NCBI RefSeq assembly: GCF_014203355.1 | Contig: NZ_JACHIR010000001.1 | Span: 1 to 64,000, forward strand | DNA from: Kutzneria kofuensis | GTDB taxonomy: Bacteria; Actinomycetota; Actinomycetes; Mycobacteriales; Pseudonocardiaceae | Length of the DNA: 64,000 nucleotides | Direction of reading: 5' to 3' | Shown: positions 32,948 to 40,857 of the stretch, piece after piece | Layout: each line of letters begins with the position of its first letter | Numbering within the stretch: position 1 is the first letter of the stretch | Position numbers and translations under genes: made by a program | The notes under the pieces: model-generated | What the model was told of the DNA's origin: nothing | The model's input: the letters and a program-made list of their open reading frames with translations, nothing else | Database searches by the model: none

Positions 32948-33759
32948 GACGCGCGGTCCTCCGCCAGGTCGAAGCGCGGCGTCGGCAGGTGCGGCCGCAG
33001 CGTGGTGATGCCCGCTCTGCGGGCCCGGCCGAGCAACGTCGCCCGTCTCCGCTCGGCGAGCAGCGTCTTGAGCACCCGGAAGCCGTCGCTGAAGGTCCGC
33101 AGATTGCTCTCGCCGTGGATGCGGCGGCGCTCCACGCTGGGCACCTCGGTGATCGTCAGCCCGGCCGCGATGACCCGGCAGCTGATCACCGTCTCGATCT
33201 CGAAGCCGTCGCCCCACAGCATGCCGCCGGCCGGCGCGACCCGCTCGATCGCCGGCAGGTCCAGCACCGGCACGATGTCCCGCCAGAAGGCGTTGTAGCC
33301 GTAGCACAGGTCGGAGAACCTGGTCCCGAACAGCACGTTCGACATGCCGTTGAGGCCGGCGTTGCCGAGGCTGCGCAGCGGCGTGATGTCCTCGCTGCCG
33401 CCGGCCGCGCCGTAGCGGGTGCCCTTGGCGAAGTCCGCGCCCGCGGTCAGCGCGGCCAGGAAGGCCGGGATCTCCGCCGGGTCGGCCGAGCCGTCGGCGT
33501 CGAACATGACGATCACGTCGCCGGTCGCGGCGAGGAAGCCGCAGGCCAGCGCGTTTCCCTTGCCGCGCCGGGTCTGCCGGACGACGCGGATGCCGGGCAG
33601 CAGCCGCCGCGCGGTGGCCACGGTGTCGTCGACCGAGTCCCCGTCGACCAGGACGACCTCGTGGACGTCGGGTAACTCGGGCAGCACCCGTTCCAGGTTG
33701 CGGGCCTCGTTGCGGGCCGGGACGACGATGGTCACGGTGGGGCGAGTGCTTCGTGTCAT
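32944..33759 (-). CDS. Family-2 glycosyltransferase, DPM1-like
   Basis: 271 residues. VTIVVPARNEARNLERVLPE begins the GT-A fold. EVVLVDGDSVDDTVATARRL is the nucleotide-binding stretch, and VIVMFDADGSADPAEIPAF holds the DxD motif. FEIETVISCRVIAAGLTITE and the RRRIHGESNL pattern are those of polyprenyl-phosphate sugar transferases. It is the first gene of the seven-gene minus-strand operon and probably makes the polyprenyl-linked donor or first linkage. A GAGGTAGG stretch serves as a weak SD. Confidence 0.87.
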   Translation of the reverse strand: MTRSTRPTVTIVVPARNEARNLERVLPELPDVHEVVLVDGDSVDDTVATARRLLPGIRVVRQTRRGKGNALACGFLAATGDVIVMFDADGSADPAEIPAFLAALTAGADFAKGTRYGAAGGSEDITPLRSLGNAGLNGMSNVLFGTRFSDLCYGYNAFWRDIVPVLDLPAIERVAPAGGMLWGDGFEIETVISCRVIAAGLTITEVPSVERRRIHGESNLRTFSDGFRVLKTLLAERRRATLLGRARRAGITTLRPHLPTPRFDLAEDRAS

Positions 33760-33825
33760 GAGTGCAGGCCTACCTCGGCGAACTGATCTGGCTCGGCATG
33801 TCCCGAATAATGCTGACGAGTGAAC

Positions 33826-33845
33826 GTGACGTCCAGAGGTGACGT
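33826..33845. repeat. GTGACGT direct repeat in divergent promoter
   Basis: GTGACGT at 33826-33832 and 33839-33845, 13 bp apart, in the 248-bp gap between the glycan operon and the divergent glycosyltransferase. The gap is less G+C-rich than its surroundings (TTATGTAACTA, GATGTATGACATC) and is clearly promoter DNA; no gene is seen in it. Confidence 0.4.
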
Positions 33846-34007
33846 TATGTAACTACCGGATCGGACGCGTGAACGCCCAATGAACCCGCAGCTCGCCCGG
33901 CCATTAAGCAGTGACTATGAGGGTTGTGACCCTGTTCACGTGATGTATGACATCGATCGGAGGTAACGTCTGGGCCGAGAAGTCGATACAGCGGATGTGG
34001 GGGCGCG

Positions 34008-34835
34008 ATGACGGCAGCGACGCCTGCTGTGTCCGTCTGCGTGCCCGCCTACCAGGCGGAACGCTTCCTGGGCGCGACGATGCGCAGTGTGCTGGCACAG
34101 AATTTCGACAACTTCGAGCTGGTGGTCGTCGACAACGCCTCGACCGACCGCACCGAAGTTGTTGCACATTCATTCGACGATTGCCGCATACGGGTGATAC
34201 GGAACTCGCGGGTTCTCCCACTGGCGGAGAACTGGAACCTCGCCGTCCATTCCAGCCGGGCGCCACTGGTGAAACTGCTGTGCGCGGATGATCTTCTCCG
34301 GCCCGATTGTTTGCGGTTACAACAACAGGCGCTAATCGGCCGGGCCGATCTCGCGCTGACCGCCTGCCGGCGCGATTTCGTCGACGACACAGGTCGCCGC
34401 CTGGTCGCGGGCCGCGGCCTGCGCGGACTGATCGGCACGCACGATCGGACCGCGGTGGCCCGCCGCATCGTGCGTGACGGCGGAAATCCGGTCGGCGAGC
34501 CCGGCTCGGTGCTGTTCCGCCGGGAGCACTTCGACGCGGTCGGCGGCTTCGACGGCCGGCTGCGCTTCCCGATGGACCTCGACCTGTGGCTGCGGCTGCT
34601 CGACCACGGCGACTTCCACGGCATGGCCGACAGCCTGGCGGCGTTCCGGATCAGGCCCGGGTCACTGTCCGGACGGGCCGGTCGCGCCGAATATGCCGAG
34701 CAACGCTCATACACCCGCCGGATCGGCGGCGTGCGGGCGGTGGACCGGGCCGTCAGCTCGGTCAACGCGCCGGCCTCCCGGTTGCGCCGACAGGGGCTGT
34801 TCCTCCTGGCCGGCCACTACGCTCGGCAACCGTGA
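34008..34835 (+). CDS. Family-2 glycosyltransferase
   Basis: 275 residues. VSVCVPAYQAERFLGATMRS and LVVVDNASTDRTEVVAHS form the nucleotide-binding fold. LVKLLCADDLLRPDCLRLQ gives the DD region, and FPMDLDLWLRLLDHGDF the C-terminal ED-like motif (MDLDL). It is divergent from the glycan operon and probably belongs to the same pathway. Its TGA overlaps the GTG of the thioesterase gene (34832-34835), so the two are coupled. Confidence 0.87.
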   Translation: MTAATPAVSVCVPAYQAERFLGATMRSVLAQNFDNFELVVVDNASTDRTEVVAHSFDDCRIRVIRNSRVLPLAENWNLAVHSSRAPLVKLLCADDLLRPDCLRLQQQALIGRADLALTACRRDFVDDTGRRLVAGRGLRGLIGTHDRTAVARRIVRDGGNPVGEPGSVLFRREHFDAVGGFDGRLRFPMDLDLWLRLLDHGDFHGMADSLAAFRIRPGSLSGRAGRAEYAEQRSYTRRIGGVRAVDRAVSSVNAPASRLRRQGLFLLAGHYARQP

Positions 34836-35227
34836 ACCTGGACGAACTGATCAAGGCCATGCCCTTCGCCGGGCAAACGGGCATAACACTTGACACTGCC
34901 GGTCCGGACGAGGTGCGCGGCCGCCTCGCGTGGGCGCCGGAGCTGTGCACGGTCGGCGGCGTCATGCACGGCGGCGCGCTGATGGCGTTCGCCGACACCG
35001 TCGGCGCCGTGTGCGCATTCCTGAACCTGCCGCCGGGCGCGACCACCTCGACCGTGCAGTCCGGCACCAACTTCTTCCGAGCGGTCCGATCGGGAACCGT
35101 GACGGCGGTCAGCCGGCCGCTGCACGTCGGCCGGTCGACCATCGTCGTCCGCACCGACCTGCACGATGACGAGCAGCGGCCGGTCGCCAGCGTCACCCAG
35201 ACGCAGTCCGTGCTGAGCGCCGGCTAG
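34832..35227 (+). CDS. PaaI-family hotdog thioesterase
   Basis: 131 residues. VGGVMHGGALMAFADTVGAV is the canonical HGG helix with a catalytic acidic residue (D), and SGTNFFRAVRSGTVTAVSRP the following strand. Hydrolyses acyl-CoA, probably an aryl- or medium-chain-CoA. The GTG start overlaps the glycosyltransferase stop by 4 bp. The stop shares CTAG with the convergent aldo-keto reductase gene. The long open frame upstream is out of phase with the glycosyltransferase. Confidence 0.85.
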   Translation: MNLDELIKAMPFAGQTGITLDTAGPDEVRGRLAWAPELCTVGGVMHGGALMAFADTVGAVCAFLNLPPGATTSTVQSGTNFFRAVRSGTVTAVSRPLHVGRSTIVVRTDLHDDEQRPVASVTQTQSVLSAG

Positions 35228-36210
35228 GCCAGCAGCTTCTCGATCACGGCCAGTTCCTCGTCGCCGAAGTCGAGGTTGGCGGTCGCGCCGACGCTGTCCT
35301 CGATCTGGCGGACACTGCTCGCGCCGACCAGCGCCGAGGTGACGCGGCCGCCCCGCAGCACCCACGCGATGGCCATCTGCGCCAAGGTCTGGCCGCGGCC
35401 CTGCGCCACCTCGTTCAGCGCGCGAACGCGATCCAGTTGCGCCTCAACGCTTTCGCTGGTGAGGAAAGGGCTGTCGCCGGCGGCGCGCGAGTCCTCGGGG
35501 ATGCCGTTGAGGTAGCGGCCGGTCAGCAAACCCTGCGCCAGCGGGGAAAACGCGATCGCGCCGGCGCCGACCTCGTCGAGCACGTCCAGCAGGCCGTCCT
35601 CCACCCAGCGGTTCACCATCGAGTACGACGGCTGGTGGATCAGCAGCGGCGTGCCGAGCCGCTCCAGCACGGCCGCCGCCTCCCGGGTCTGCTCGGCGGA
35701 GTAGTTGGAGACGCCGACGTACAACGCCTTTCCCTGCTGCACAATGGAGTGCAGCGCGCCCATGGTCTCGTCCAGCGGCGTCTCCGGGTCCGGCCGGTGG
35801 TGGTAGAACACGTCCACGTAGTCCAGGCCCATCCGGCGCAGGCTGGCGTCCACACTGGACACCAGGTACTTGCGGGAGCCCCACTCGCCGTACGGGCCGT
35901 CCCACATCAGGTAGCCGGCCTTGGTGGAGACCAGGATCTCGTCCCGGTACGGCTTGAGGTCCGCGGCGAACAGCCGGCCGAAGTTGGTCTCCGCGGAGCC
36001 GGGCGGCGGGCCGTAGTTGTTGGCCAGGTCGAAGTGCGTGACGCCGAGGTCGAAGGCGCGGCGCAGGATCGCCCGCTGGGTCTCGATCCGGTTGACGTCA
36101 CCGAAGTTGTGCCACAGGCCCAGGGACACGGCCGGTAGCTTCAGGCCGCTGCGACCCGTGCGGCGGTAGGGCATGGCGCTGTAGCGCGCGCCATCGGCGA
36201 CGTACGGCAT
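35224..36210 (-). CDS. Aldo-keto reductase, YghZ/MgrA-like
   Basis: 328-residue NADPH-dependent reductase, TIM barrel. The tetrad is visible: Asp and Tyr in HFDLANNYGPPPGSAE, Lys in LVSTKAGY, and His in VFYHHRPDPETP. The cofactor region is ALVGASSVRQIEDSV. Length and the YGPPPGSAE stretch match the AKR14 (YghZ) group, whose known members reduce glyceraldehyde 3-phosphate and methylglyoxal. It may detoxify aldehydes in the neighbouring sugar catabolism. Confidence 0.9.
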   Translation of the reverse strand: MPYVADGARYSAMPYRRTGRSGLKLPAVSLGLWHNFGDVNRIETQRAILRRAFDLGVTHFDLANNYGPPPGSAETNFGRLFAADLKPYRDEILVSTKAGYLMWDGPYGEWGSRKYLVSSVDASLRRMGLDYVDVFYHHRPDPETPLDETMGALHSIVQQGKALYVGVSNYSAEQTREAAAVLERLGTPLLIHQPSYSMVNRWVEDGLLDVLDEVGAGAIAFSPLAQGLLTGRYLNGIPEDSRAAGDSPFLTSESVEAQLDRVRALNEVAQGRGQTLAQMAIAWVLRGGRVTSALVGASSVRQIEDSVGATANLDFGDEELAVIEKLLA

Positions 36211-36249
36211 TCGACACTCCCGTTCGGCAAGGGGTGGATCGGGCGGAGT

Positions 36250-36906
36250 CTAACCGGGCCGCCAGTCGGGATCCGCGAGCTTGCGCTCCAACACCTCGGC
36301 GTCCACGATCTGGAAATAGCGGCGGTCGGTGCGCAGCACGCCCTCCTGCCGCAGCAGCGCCACCGCGTACTCGATGGACTTCGGCGACGCCGTCACCAGC
36401 TGCGCCAGCTCCGCCTGCGTCACGTCGCGCACCACGAACCCCGGCCCCGCCGGCTCGCCGATCTCACGGGCCAGATCCAGCAGCTGCCTCGCCAGCCTCG
36501 CCGGCACGTCCAGCGACGCCCGGTACTCCTGCCTCTTGTCGGCCAGCGACAGCCGGTGCCGCAACAGGTCCGTGACGAAGCGCAGCACCTCCGGGTCCTC
36601 GTCCGCCAGCGACAGGAACCGCCGGCCCTCCACGTGCACCGCGCGGCCGTGGGTTCGGGCCACGATGCTCGCCGAGCGGCTGCTGCCCGACAGCACCCCC
36701 ATCTCCCCCAGCACCGCGCCCGGCCCGTAGAAGCCGAGGATCGAGTCCACGCCGTTCTTGCCCGGCAGCACCACCTTCACCGAGCCCGTCTCGATCAGCA
36801 GCACCTCGTCGCTGTCCTCGCCGGCGACACAGAGCAGCTCCCCACGGCGGAACGGCGCCGGCCGCCCGTACGCGCGGAGCTTGCCCCGCACGGTCTCGAA
36901 GTCCAC
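36250..36906 (-). CDS. Crp/Fnr family regulator
   Basis: 218 residues: cyclic-nucleotide-binding-like beta-roll at about 15-115 (FRRGELLCVAGEDSDEVLLI, then GFYGPGAVLGEMGVLSGSSR with the phosphate-binding-cassette-like GEMG...SR), dimer helix, and winged HTH at about 150-205 (VTQAELAQLVTASPKSIEYA). It could respond to cAMP, since the Arg of the cassette is present. GTG 36906. It lies between two aldo-keto reductase genes on the same strand, 39 bp after one and 39 bp before the other. Confidence 0.88.
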   Translation of the reverse strand: MDFETVRGKLRAYGRPAPFRRGELLCVAGEDSDEVLLIETGSVKVVLPGKNGVDSILGFYGPGAVLGEMGVLSGSSRSASIVARTHGRAVHVEGRRFLSLADEDPEVLRFVTDLLRHRLSLADKRQEYRASLDVPARLARQLLDLAREIGEPAGPGFVVRDVTQAELAQLVTASPKSIEYAVALLRQEGVLRTDRRYFQIVDAEVLERKLADPDWRPG

Positions 36907-36945
36907 GTCACCTGTGCTACCAGGTCCGCCCGGCCCTCGGGAGGG

Positions 36946-37875
36946 TTACGGCACCGCGTTCCCCCGGGCGGCGGTCCACAGCCGGTACCACTCGACGTTG
37001 GTCATCGCCGCCGCCTGGGCCGCCGCGTCCCCGCAGGCCCGGATCCGGTCCGGGTTGGCGGTGCCGAGCACCGGTTCGATCCGCGCGGGATGCCGCATCA
37101 GCCAGCCCAGCACGATGGCCTCGGCGGTGGTGCCCTTCTCCGCCGCCATCGCGTTGACCAGCTCGTACGCCTCGTTGTCGGCCTCGGAGCGCCGCGCCCC
37201 GCTGTAGATGCCCTGGGCCAGCGAGCCCCATGCCTGGATGCGCACGCCGTTGGCGCGGCAGTACTCGACGGTTCCCTCGGGGAAGCTCAGGCCGCTGCCC
37301 TCGGGGTGGTTGACCAGCACGCCGGCCTCCAGCCAGTCCCGCCGGTGCAGGCTCATCTCCAGCTGGTTGGCCGCCAACGGCTCGTCCAGATGCCGTTGCA
37401 GCAACGACATCTGCGCCGCCGACATGTTCGACACGCCCAGCGCGCCGACCTTGCCGGCGGCCCGCAGCTCGCCGTACGCGTCGGCGACCTCAACCGGGTC
37501 CATCAGCGGATCGGGCCGGTGCAGCAGGAGAACGTCCACCCGTTCCACGCCCAGCCGGCGCAGGCTGCCGTCCACCCGTTGCAGGATCGCCGCCTTCGAC
37601 AGGTCGTAGTACGCCTGGAGACCGTTCTCCCCGAGCCGGATCCCGCACTTGGTCTGGATCCTCACCCGGTCACGCAGCGCCGGGTCGCGGCGCAGCACCT
37701 CGCCGAACACCTGCTCGGCCTTGCCGTTCCGGTAGATGTCGGCGTGGTCGAACCAGCTGATGCCGATGTCCAGCGCCGCGTGCACCGCCCGCTCCGCGAG
37801 GTCCACGTCGGCCGCGGTGAACGGCGCGTCGTCCCAGGTGCCGCCGAGGCCCATGCAGCCGTAGATCAAGGTCAC
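36946..37875 (-). CDS. Aldo-keto reductase, YdhF-like
   Basis: 309 residues. The tetrad is Asp/Tyr in WFDHADIYRNGKAEQVFG, Lys in RIQTKCGIRLGE, and His in VLLLHRPDPLMDP. The C-terminal region (MRHPARIEPVLGTANPDRIR) is that of the YdhF/AKR11-like oxidoreductases. ATG 37875. Same strand as the Crp/Fnr and first aldo-keto genes. It faces away from the GntR gene 114 bp away and may be regulated by it. Confidence 0.87.
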   Translation of the reverse strand: MTLIYGCMGLGGTWDDAPFTAADVDLAERAVHAALDIGISWFDHADIYRNGKAEQVFGEVLRRDPALRDRVRIQTKCGIRLGENGLQAYYDLSKAAILQRVDGSLRRLGVERVDVLLLHRPDPLMDPVEVADAYGELRAAGKVGALGVSNMSAAQMSLLQRHLDEPLAANQLEMSLHRRDWLEAGVLVNHPEGSGLSFPEGTVEYCRANGVRIQAWGSLAQGIYSGARRSEADNEAYELVNAMAAEKGTTAEAIVLGWLMRHPARIEPVLGTANPDRIRACGDAAAQAAAMTNVEWYRLWTAARGNAVP

Positions 37876-37989
37876 GGCCCCGACTCTAGAGCGGCAGGTC
37901 GGGCCCCGCGCGCCTGCTGCGCGGCCGCGCCCGCCGCCGCTATTCTGGATCGCCCGTTACGTTGCCGCCGACCATGGGGTTGCCGAAGC

Positions 37990-38742
37990 ATGAGCGACTC
38001 GCCCGCCGTCCTGCCGGGTTATCCGGATCCGCTGTGGATTCAGGCGGTCGCGCTGGTGCGTGGCGAGATCGAACGCGGCGTGCTGAAGCCGGGCATGCGG
38101 CTGGCGCCGGAACGCGAACTGTGCCAGCAGCTGGGCATCAGCCGGGTGACGCTGCGCCGGGCGCTCGGGCACCTCGTCGAGGAGGGCGTGCTGAGCGCGT
38201 CCCGCGGCCGCGGCTGGTACGTCAGCCGGACGGCGCAGCCCAGGAAGGAATGGCCGAACACCCTGGAGTCGTTCACCGAGACCGCGGCCAGGATGGGCCT
38301 GACCCCGCGCTCGGAGGTGCTGCAGAACCGCGTCGACCCGGCGACCATCGACCAGGCCGAGCGCCTCGGCATCGCGCCGGGCACGCAGCTGTTCACCCTG
38401 GAGCGGGTCCGGCTGCTCAACGACATGCCGATCGGTCTCGACCGGACGGTCCTGCCCCTGGGCCTGGCCCCGCACCTGGCGACCCTCGACTTCGGCGAGC
38501 GCTCCCTGTACGCCGAGCTGGCCCAGGCCGGCGTGGAACCGGCGCGCGCGGACTCCACCATCGAGGCCACCAAGGCCGACGACCGCACGGCCCGCCACCT
38601 CGAGATCGACCCCGGCGAGCCGATCCTCGTCATGCACCAGCTCGCCCTCAACGCCAAGGGCGACCCGCTGTTCATGTCGACGATCCGCTACGCCGGCGAG
38701 CGCTACCGCCTGCGCACGTCCTTCAGCCGGACACAGGCCTGA
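37990..38742 (+). CDS. GntR/HutC-family regulator, copy 1
   Basis: 250 residues: winged HTH at about 10-80 (LAPERELCQQLGISRVTLRR, then GVLSASRGRGWYVSR) and UTRA effector domain at about 100-245 (NTLESFTETAARMGLTPRSE; ILVMHQLALNAKGDPLFMST; IRYAGERYRLRTSFSR). It is clearly paralogous to the regulator at 47322 over its whole length. The effector is probably a sugar phosphate. ATG 37990 lacks a strong SD. The gene overlaps the convergent dehydrogenase by 20 bp. Likely targets are TGGTAT sites at 39700-39850. Confidence 0.88.
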   Translation: MSDSPAVLPGYPDPLWIQAVALVRGEIERGVLKPGMRLAPERELCQQLGISRVTLRRALGHLVEEGVLSASRGRGWYVSRTAQPRKEWPNTLESFTETAARMGLTPRSEVLQNRVDPATIDQAERLGIAPGTQLFTLERVRLLNDMPIGLDRTVLPLGLAPHLATLDFGERSLYAELAQAGVEPARADSTIEATKADDRTARHLEIDPGEPILVMHQLALNAKGDPLFMSTIRYAGERYRLRTSFSRTQA

Positions 38743-39676
38743 CCACGCCCTTCACGAAGTCCGGCCCGGCCGCCTCCATCGCGGCGAAGGCGTCGTCGAT
38801 CTGGTCCAGGGTGTAGCGGTGGGTGACCAGCGGGGCGTAGCTGAAGCGCCGCTGCGCGATCAGCTCCAGCGCGGTCACCATGGCGGCGATGGTGCGGGTC
38901 CGGTCCGGGCAGAAGCCGTTGACCACGGTGACGGCCTTGTACCAGAGGTCCATGTCCATCTTGGCGTCGCCGGAGTGGTGGTAGCCGACCACGTTCAGCG
39001 TGCCGAACGGCCGCACCAGGCGGCCGGCGGTGGCCAGTCCGGGAGTCACCCCGGTCGCCTCCAGCACGACGTCGAACCGACCATCGGCGGCACGGCCGGT
39101 CTGACCGAGGTATTCGGCCGGTACCTCATCGGGCGCGAACACGAGATCCGCGCCCAGGGAGACCGCTCTGGCACGGCGGGCCGGGTCGGGATCGACGCCG
39201 ACGAGCAGGCCGGGGGCGTGCCGCTTGGCCAGTTGCACCAGGCCGAGGCCCATGAAGCCCAGCCCGACGACGGCAACCCGACCGCCGGCCGACACCGGCG
39301 ACCGTGAGAGTGCTTCCTCCAGCACGGCGACGGGCTCGCCGAGCACGTGCGCGGGCTCGATGCCGGCCGGGACAGGGAGAAGGGCATCAGCGTCCATCAC
39401 GGCCAGTGACGCAAAGCCCTCGCCGCCGAGCCCGGTGACCAGATCGCCGACGGCCCACCGCGTTGCGTCAGCCCCGACCGCCACGACGCGACCGGCGATC
39501 TCGTGGCCGAGGCGCATCGGCTCCGAGCCCGGATCGTGGTTCCGCCAGGCCGAAAGGTCTGACGTGCAGACGCCGCACGCCAGCACCTCGACCAGCACCT
39601 GGTCGGCCGCCGGCACCGGATCGGGCCGCTCGACGACCTTCGACGTGCGCGGGCCGACCAGCTGGCTGAGTCTCAT
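38723..39676 (-). CDS. Zinc-dependent sorbitol/threonine-type dehydrogenase
   Basis: 317-residue MDR alcohol dehydrogenase. The catalytic zinc ligands lie in LACGVCTSDLSAW and RLGHEIAGRVVAVG. The NAD motif is VAVVGLGFMGLGLVQLAKRH (GxGxxG). The structural-zinc Cys loop is absent, as in one-zinc members. It probably oxidises a polyol or sugar derivative. ATG 39676 has GGAG seven bases upstream. It is divergent from the ABC transporter operon, and TGGTAT repeats lie between them. Confidence 0.87.
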   Translation of the reverse strand: MRLSQLVGPRTSKVVERPDPVPAADQVLVEVLACGVCTSDLSAWRNHDPGSEPMRLGHEIAGRVVAVGADATRWAVGDLVTGLGGEGFASLAVMDADALLPVPAGIEPAHVLGEPVAVLEEALSRSPVSAGGRVAVVGLGFMGLGLVQLAKRHAPGLLVGVDPDPARRARAVSLGADLVFAPDEVPAEYLGQTGRAADGRFDVVLEATGVTPGLATAGRLVRPFGTLNVVGYHHSGDAKMDMDLWYKAVTVVNGFCPDRTRTIAAMVTALELIAQRRFSYAPLVTHRYTLDQIDDAFAAMEAAGPDFVKGVVRPVSG

Positions 39677-39698
39677 GCTCGTCTCCGGGTGGTTTGAA

Positions 39699-39850
39699 GT
39701 GGTATGCGGTGGATTGGTGACCTGTCGCACGTCTCGACGGCGCACACGATGGTCGCATCACGTTTTCATAGCGTCACTACTCTGTTCGGCCGCTAGACAG
39801 TACCGTGCCGCCTAGCCACGCTGGTATGCCGTGGTATGCATCTGGTACGT
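39699..39850. promoter_or_regulatory. TGGTAT repeat operators between dehydrogenase and ABC operon
   Basis: TGGTATGC at 39700-39707, next to the dehydrogenase start, and three tandem units TGGTATGC (39822-39829), TGGTATGC (39832-39839) and TGGTACGT (39843-39850) just ahead of the permease gene. They are half-sites of the AATACCA/TGGTATT palindrome at 47263-47278, and match ligand-responsive GntR/HutC operators in style. The 10-11 bp spacing puts the tandem units on one face of the helix. Confidence 0.6.
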
Positions 39851-39880
39851 CGTCCGTCAGGGCGTGAAGGGAGCCGAGCC

Positions 39881-40855
39881 ATGCGCACCGTGCTCAGGAA
39901 GCTCGGCTTCTACGTGCTCACCGCGTGGGTCGCGATCAGCCTGAACTTCCTGATCCCGCGCGTCATGCCGGGCGACCCGGCCGAGCACCTGATCAACCAG
40001 TTCCACGGCAAGCTCAGCCCGGCCGCCATCCAGGCGCTGCGCGTCCTGTTCGGACAGCCCGACGCCAGCCTGTGGACCCAGTACCTGAACTACTGGCGCA
40101 GCATCCTGACCGGCGACTTCGGCATCTCCTACGCCTACTACCCGGCGGACGTGGGCACCGTGCTGGGGCAGAGCATGTTCTGGACGCTGGGCCTGATCAC
40201 CGCGTGCACGGTGCTCGGCTTCGTGATCGGCACCGGCCTGGGCATCCTGGCCGGCTGGAAACGCGGCAGCTGGCTGGACTCGCTGATACCGGTGACCACG
40301 TTCCTGTCGTCCATCCCGTACTTCTGGTTCGCGATCATCATCGTGCTCGTCTTCGCCATCACGCTGAACTGGTTCCCGCTGTCCGGCGGCTACTCGGTGG
40401 ACACGACCATCGGCTTCAGCGGCGACTTCATCGCCAGCGCCCTGTACTACGCGGTGCTGCCGGCGGCCACCATCGTGATCACCTCGGTCGGCGGCTGGCT
40501 GATCAGCATGCGGAACATGATGGTGACGACCCTGTCCGAGGACTACGTCCGGCTGGCCGAGGCCAAGGGCCTGTCCCGGCGGCGGGTCATGTACTCCTAC
40601 GCGGCGCGCAACGCGATGCTGCCGTCGCTGTCCGGCTTCGCGATGTCGCTGGGCTTCGTGATCGGCGGCTCGATCGTCACCGAGGTGGTCTTCAACTACC
40701 CCGGCCTCGGCACCACCCTGTTCAAGGCCGCGCAGGCCGCGGACTACCCGCTGATGTCGGCCATCTTCCTGCTGATCACGATCATGGTGCTGATCGCCAA
40801 CCTGCTGGCGGACGTCGTCTACGTGTTCCTCGACCCGAGGACGAGGGAGGGCTGA
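39881..40855 (+). CDS. ABC transporter permease, DppB/OppB type
   Basis: 324-residue inner-membrane permease with six helices. N-terminal FYVLTAWVAISLNFLIPRVM and PGDPAE are typical of the family. The EAA loop coupling to the ATPase is EDYVRLAEAKGLSRRRVMYS. GTTLFKAAQAADYPLMSAIF lies near the C-terminus. ATG 39881 has GAAGGGAG upstream. It is the first gene of a coupled operon; 2 bp separate it from the fused permease-ATPase gene. In family terms it carries peptides or oligosaccharides; context favours oligosaccharides. Confidence 0.9.
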   Translation: MRTVLRKLGFYVLTAWVAISLNFLIPRVMPGDPAEHLINQFHGKLSPAAIQALRVLFGQPDASLWTQYLNYWRSILTGDFGISYAYYPADVGTVLGQSMFWTLGLITACTVLGFVIGTGLGILAGWKRGSWLDSLIPVTTFLSSIPYFWFAIIIVLVFAITLNWFPLSGGYSVDTTIGFSGDFIASALYYAVLPAATIVITSVGGWLISMRNMMVTTLSEDYVRLAEAKGLSRRRVMYSYAARNAMLPSLSGFAMSLGFVIGGSIVTEVVFNYPGLGTTLFKAAQAADYPLMSAIFLLITIMVLIANLLADVVYVFLDPRTREG

Positions 40856-40857
40856 AC

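Noticed and set aside
37876-37914. GGCCCCGAC ... GTCGGGCCCC inverted repeat as a terminator
   Set aside because: It lies upstream of the aldo-keto reductase start, not after a gene, and pairing is imperfect. More likely promoter or chance structure.
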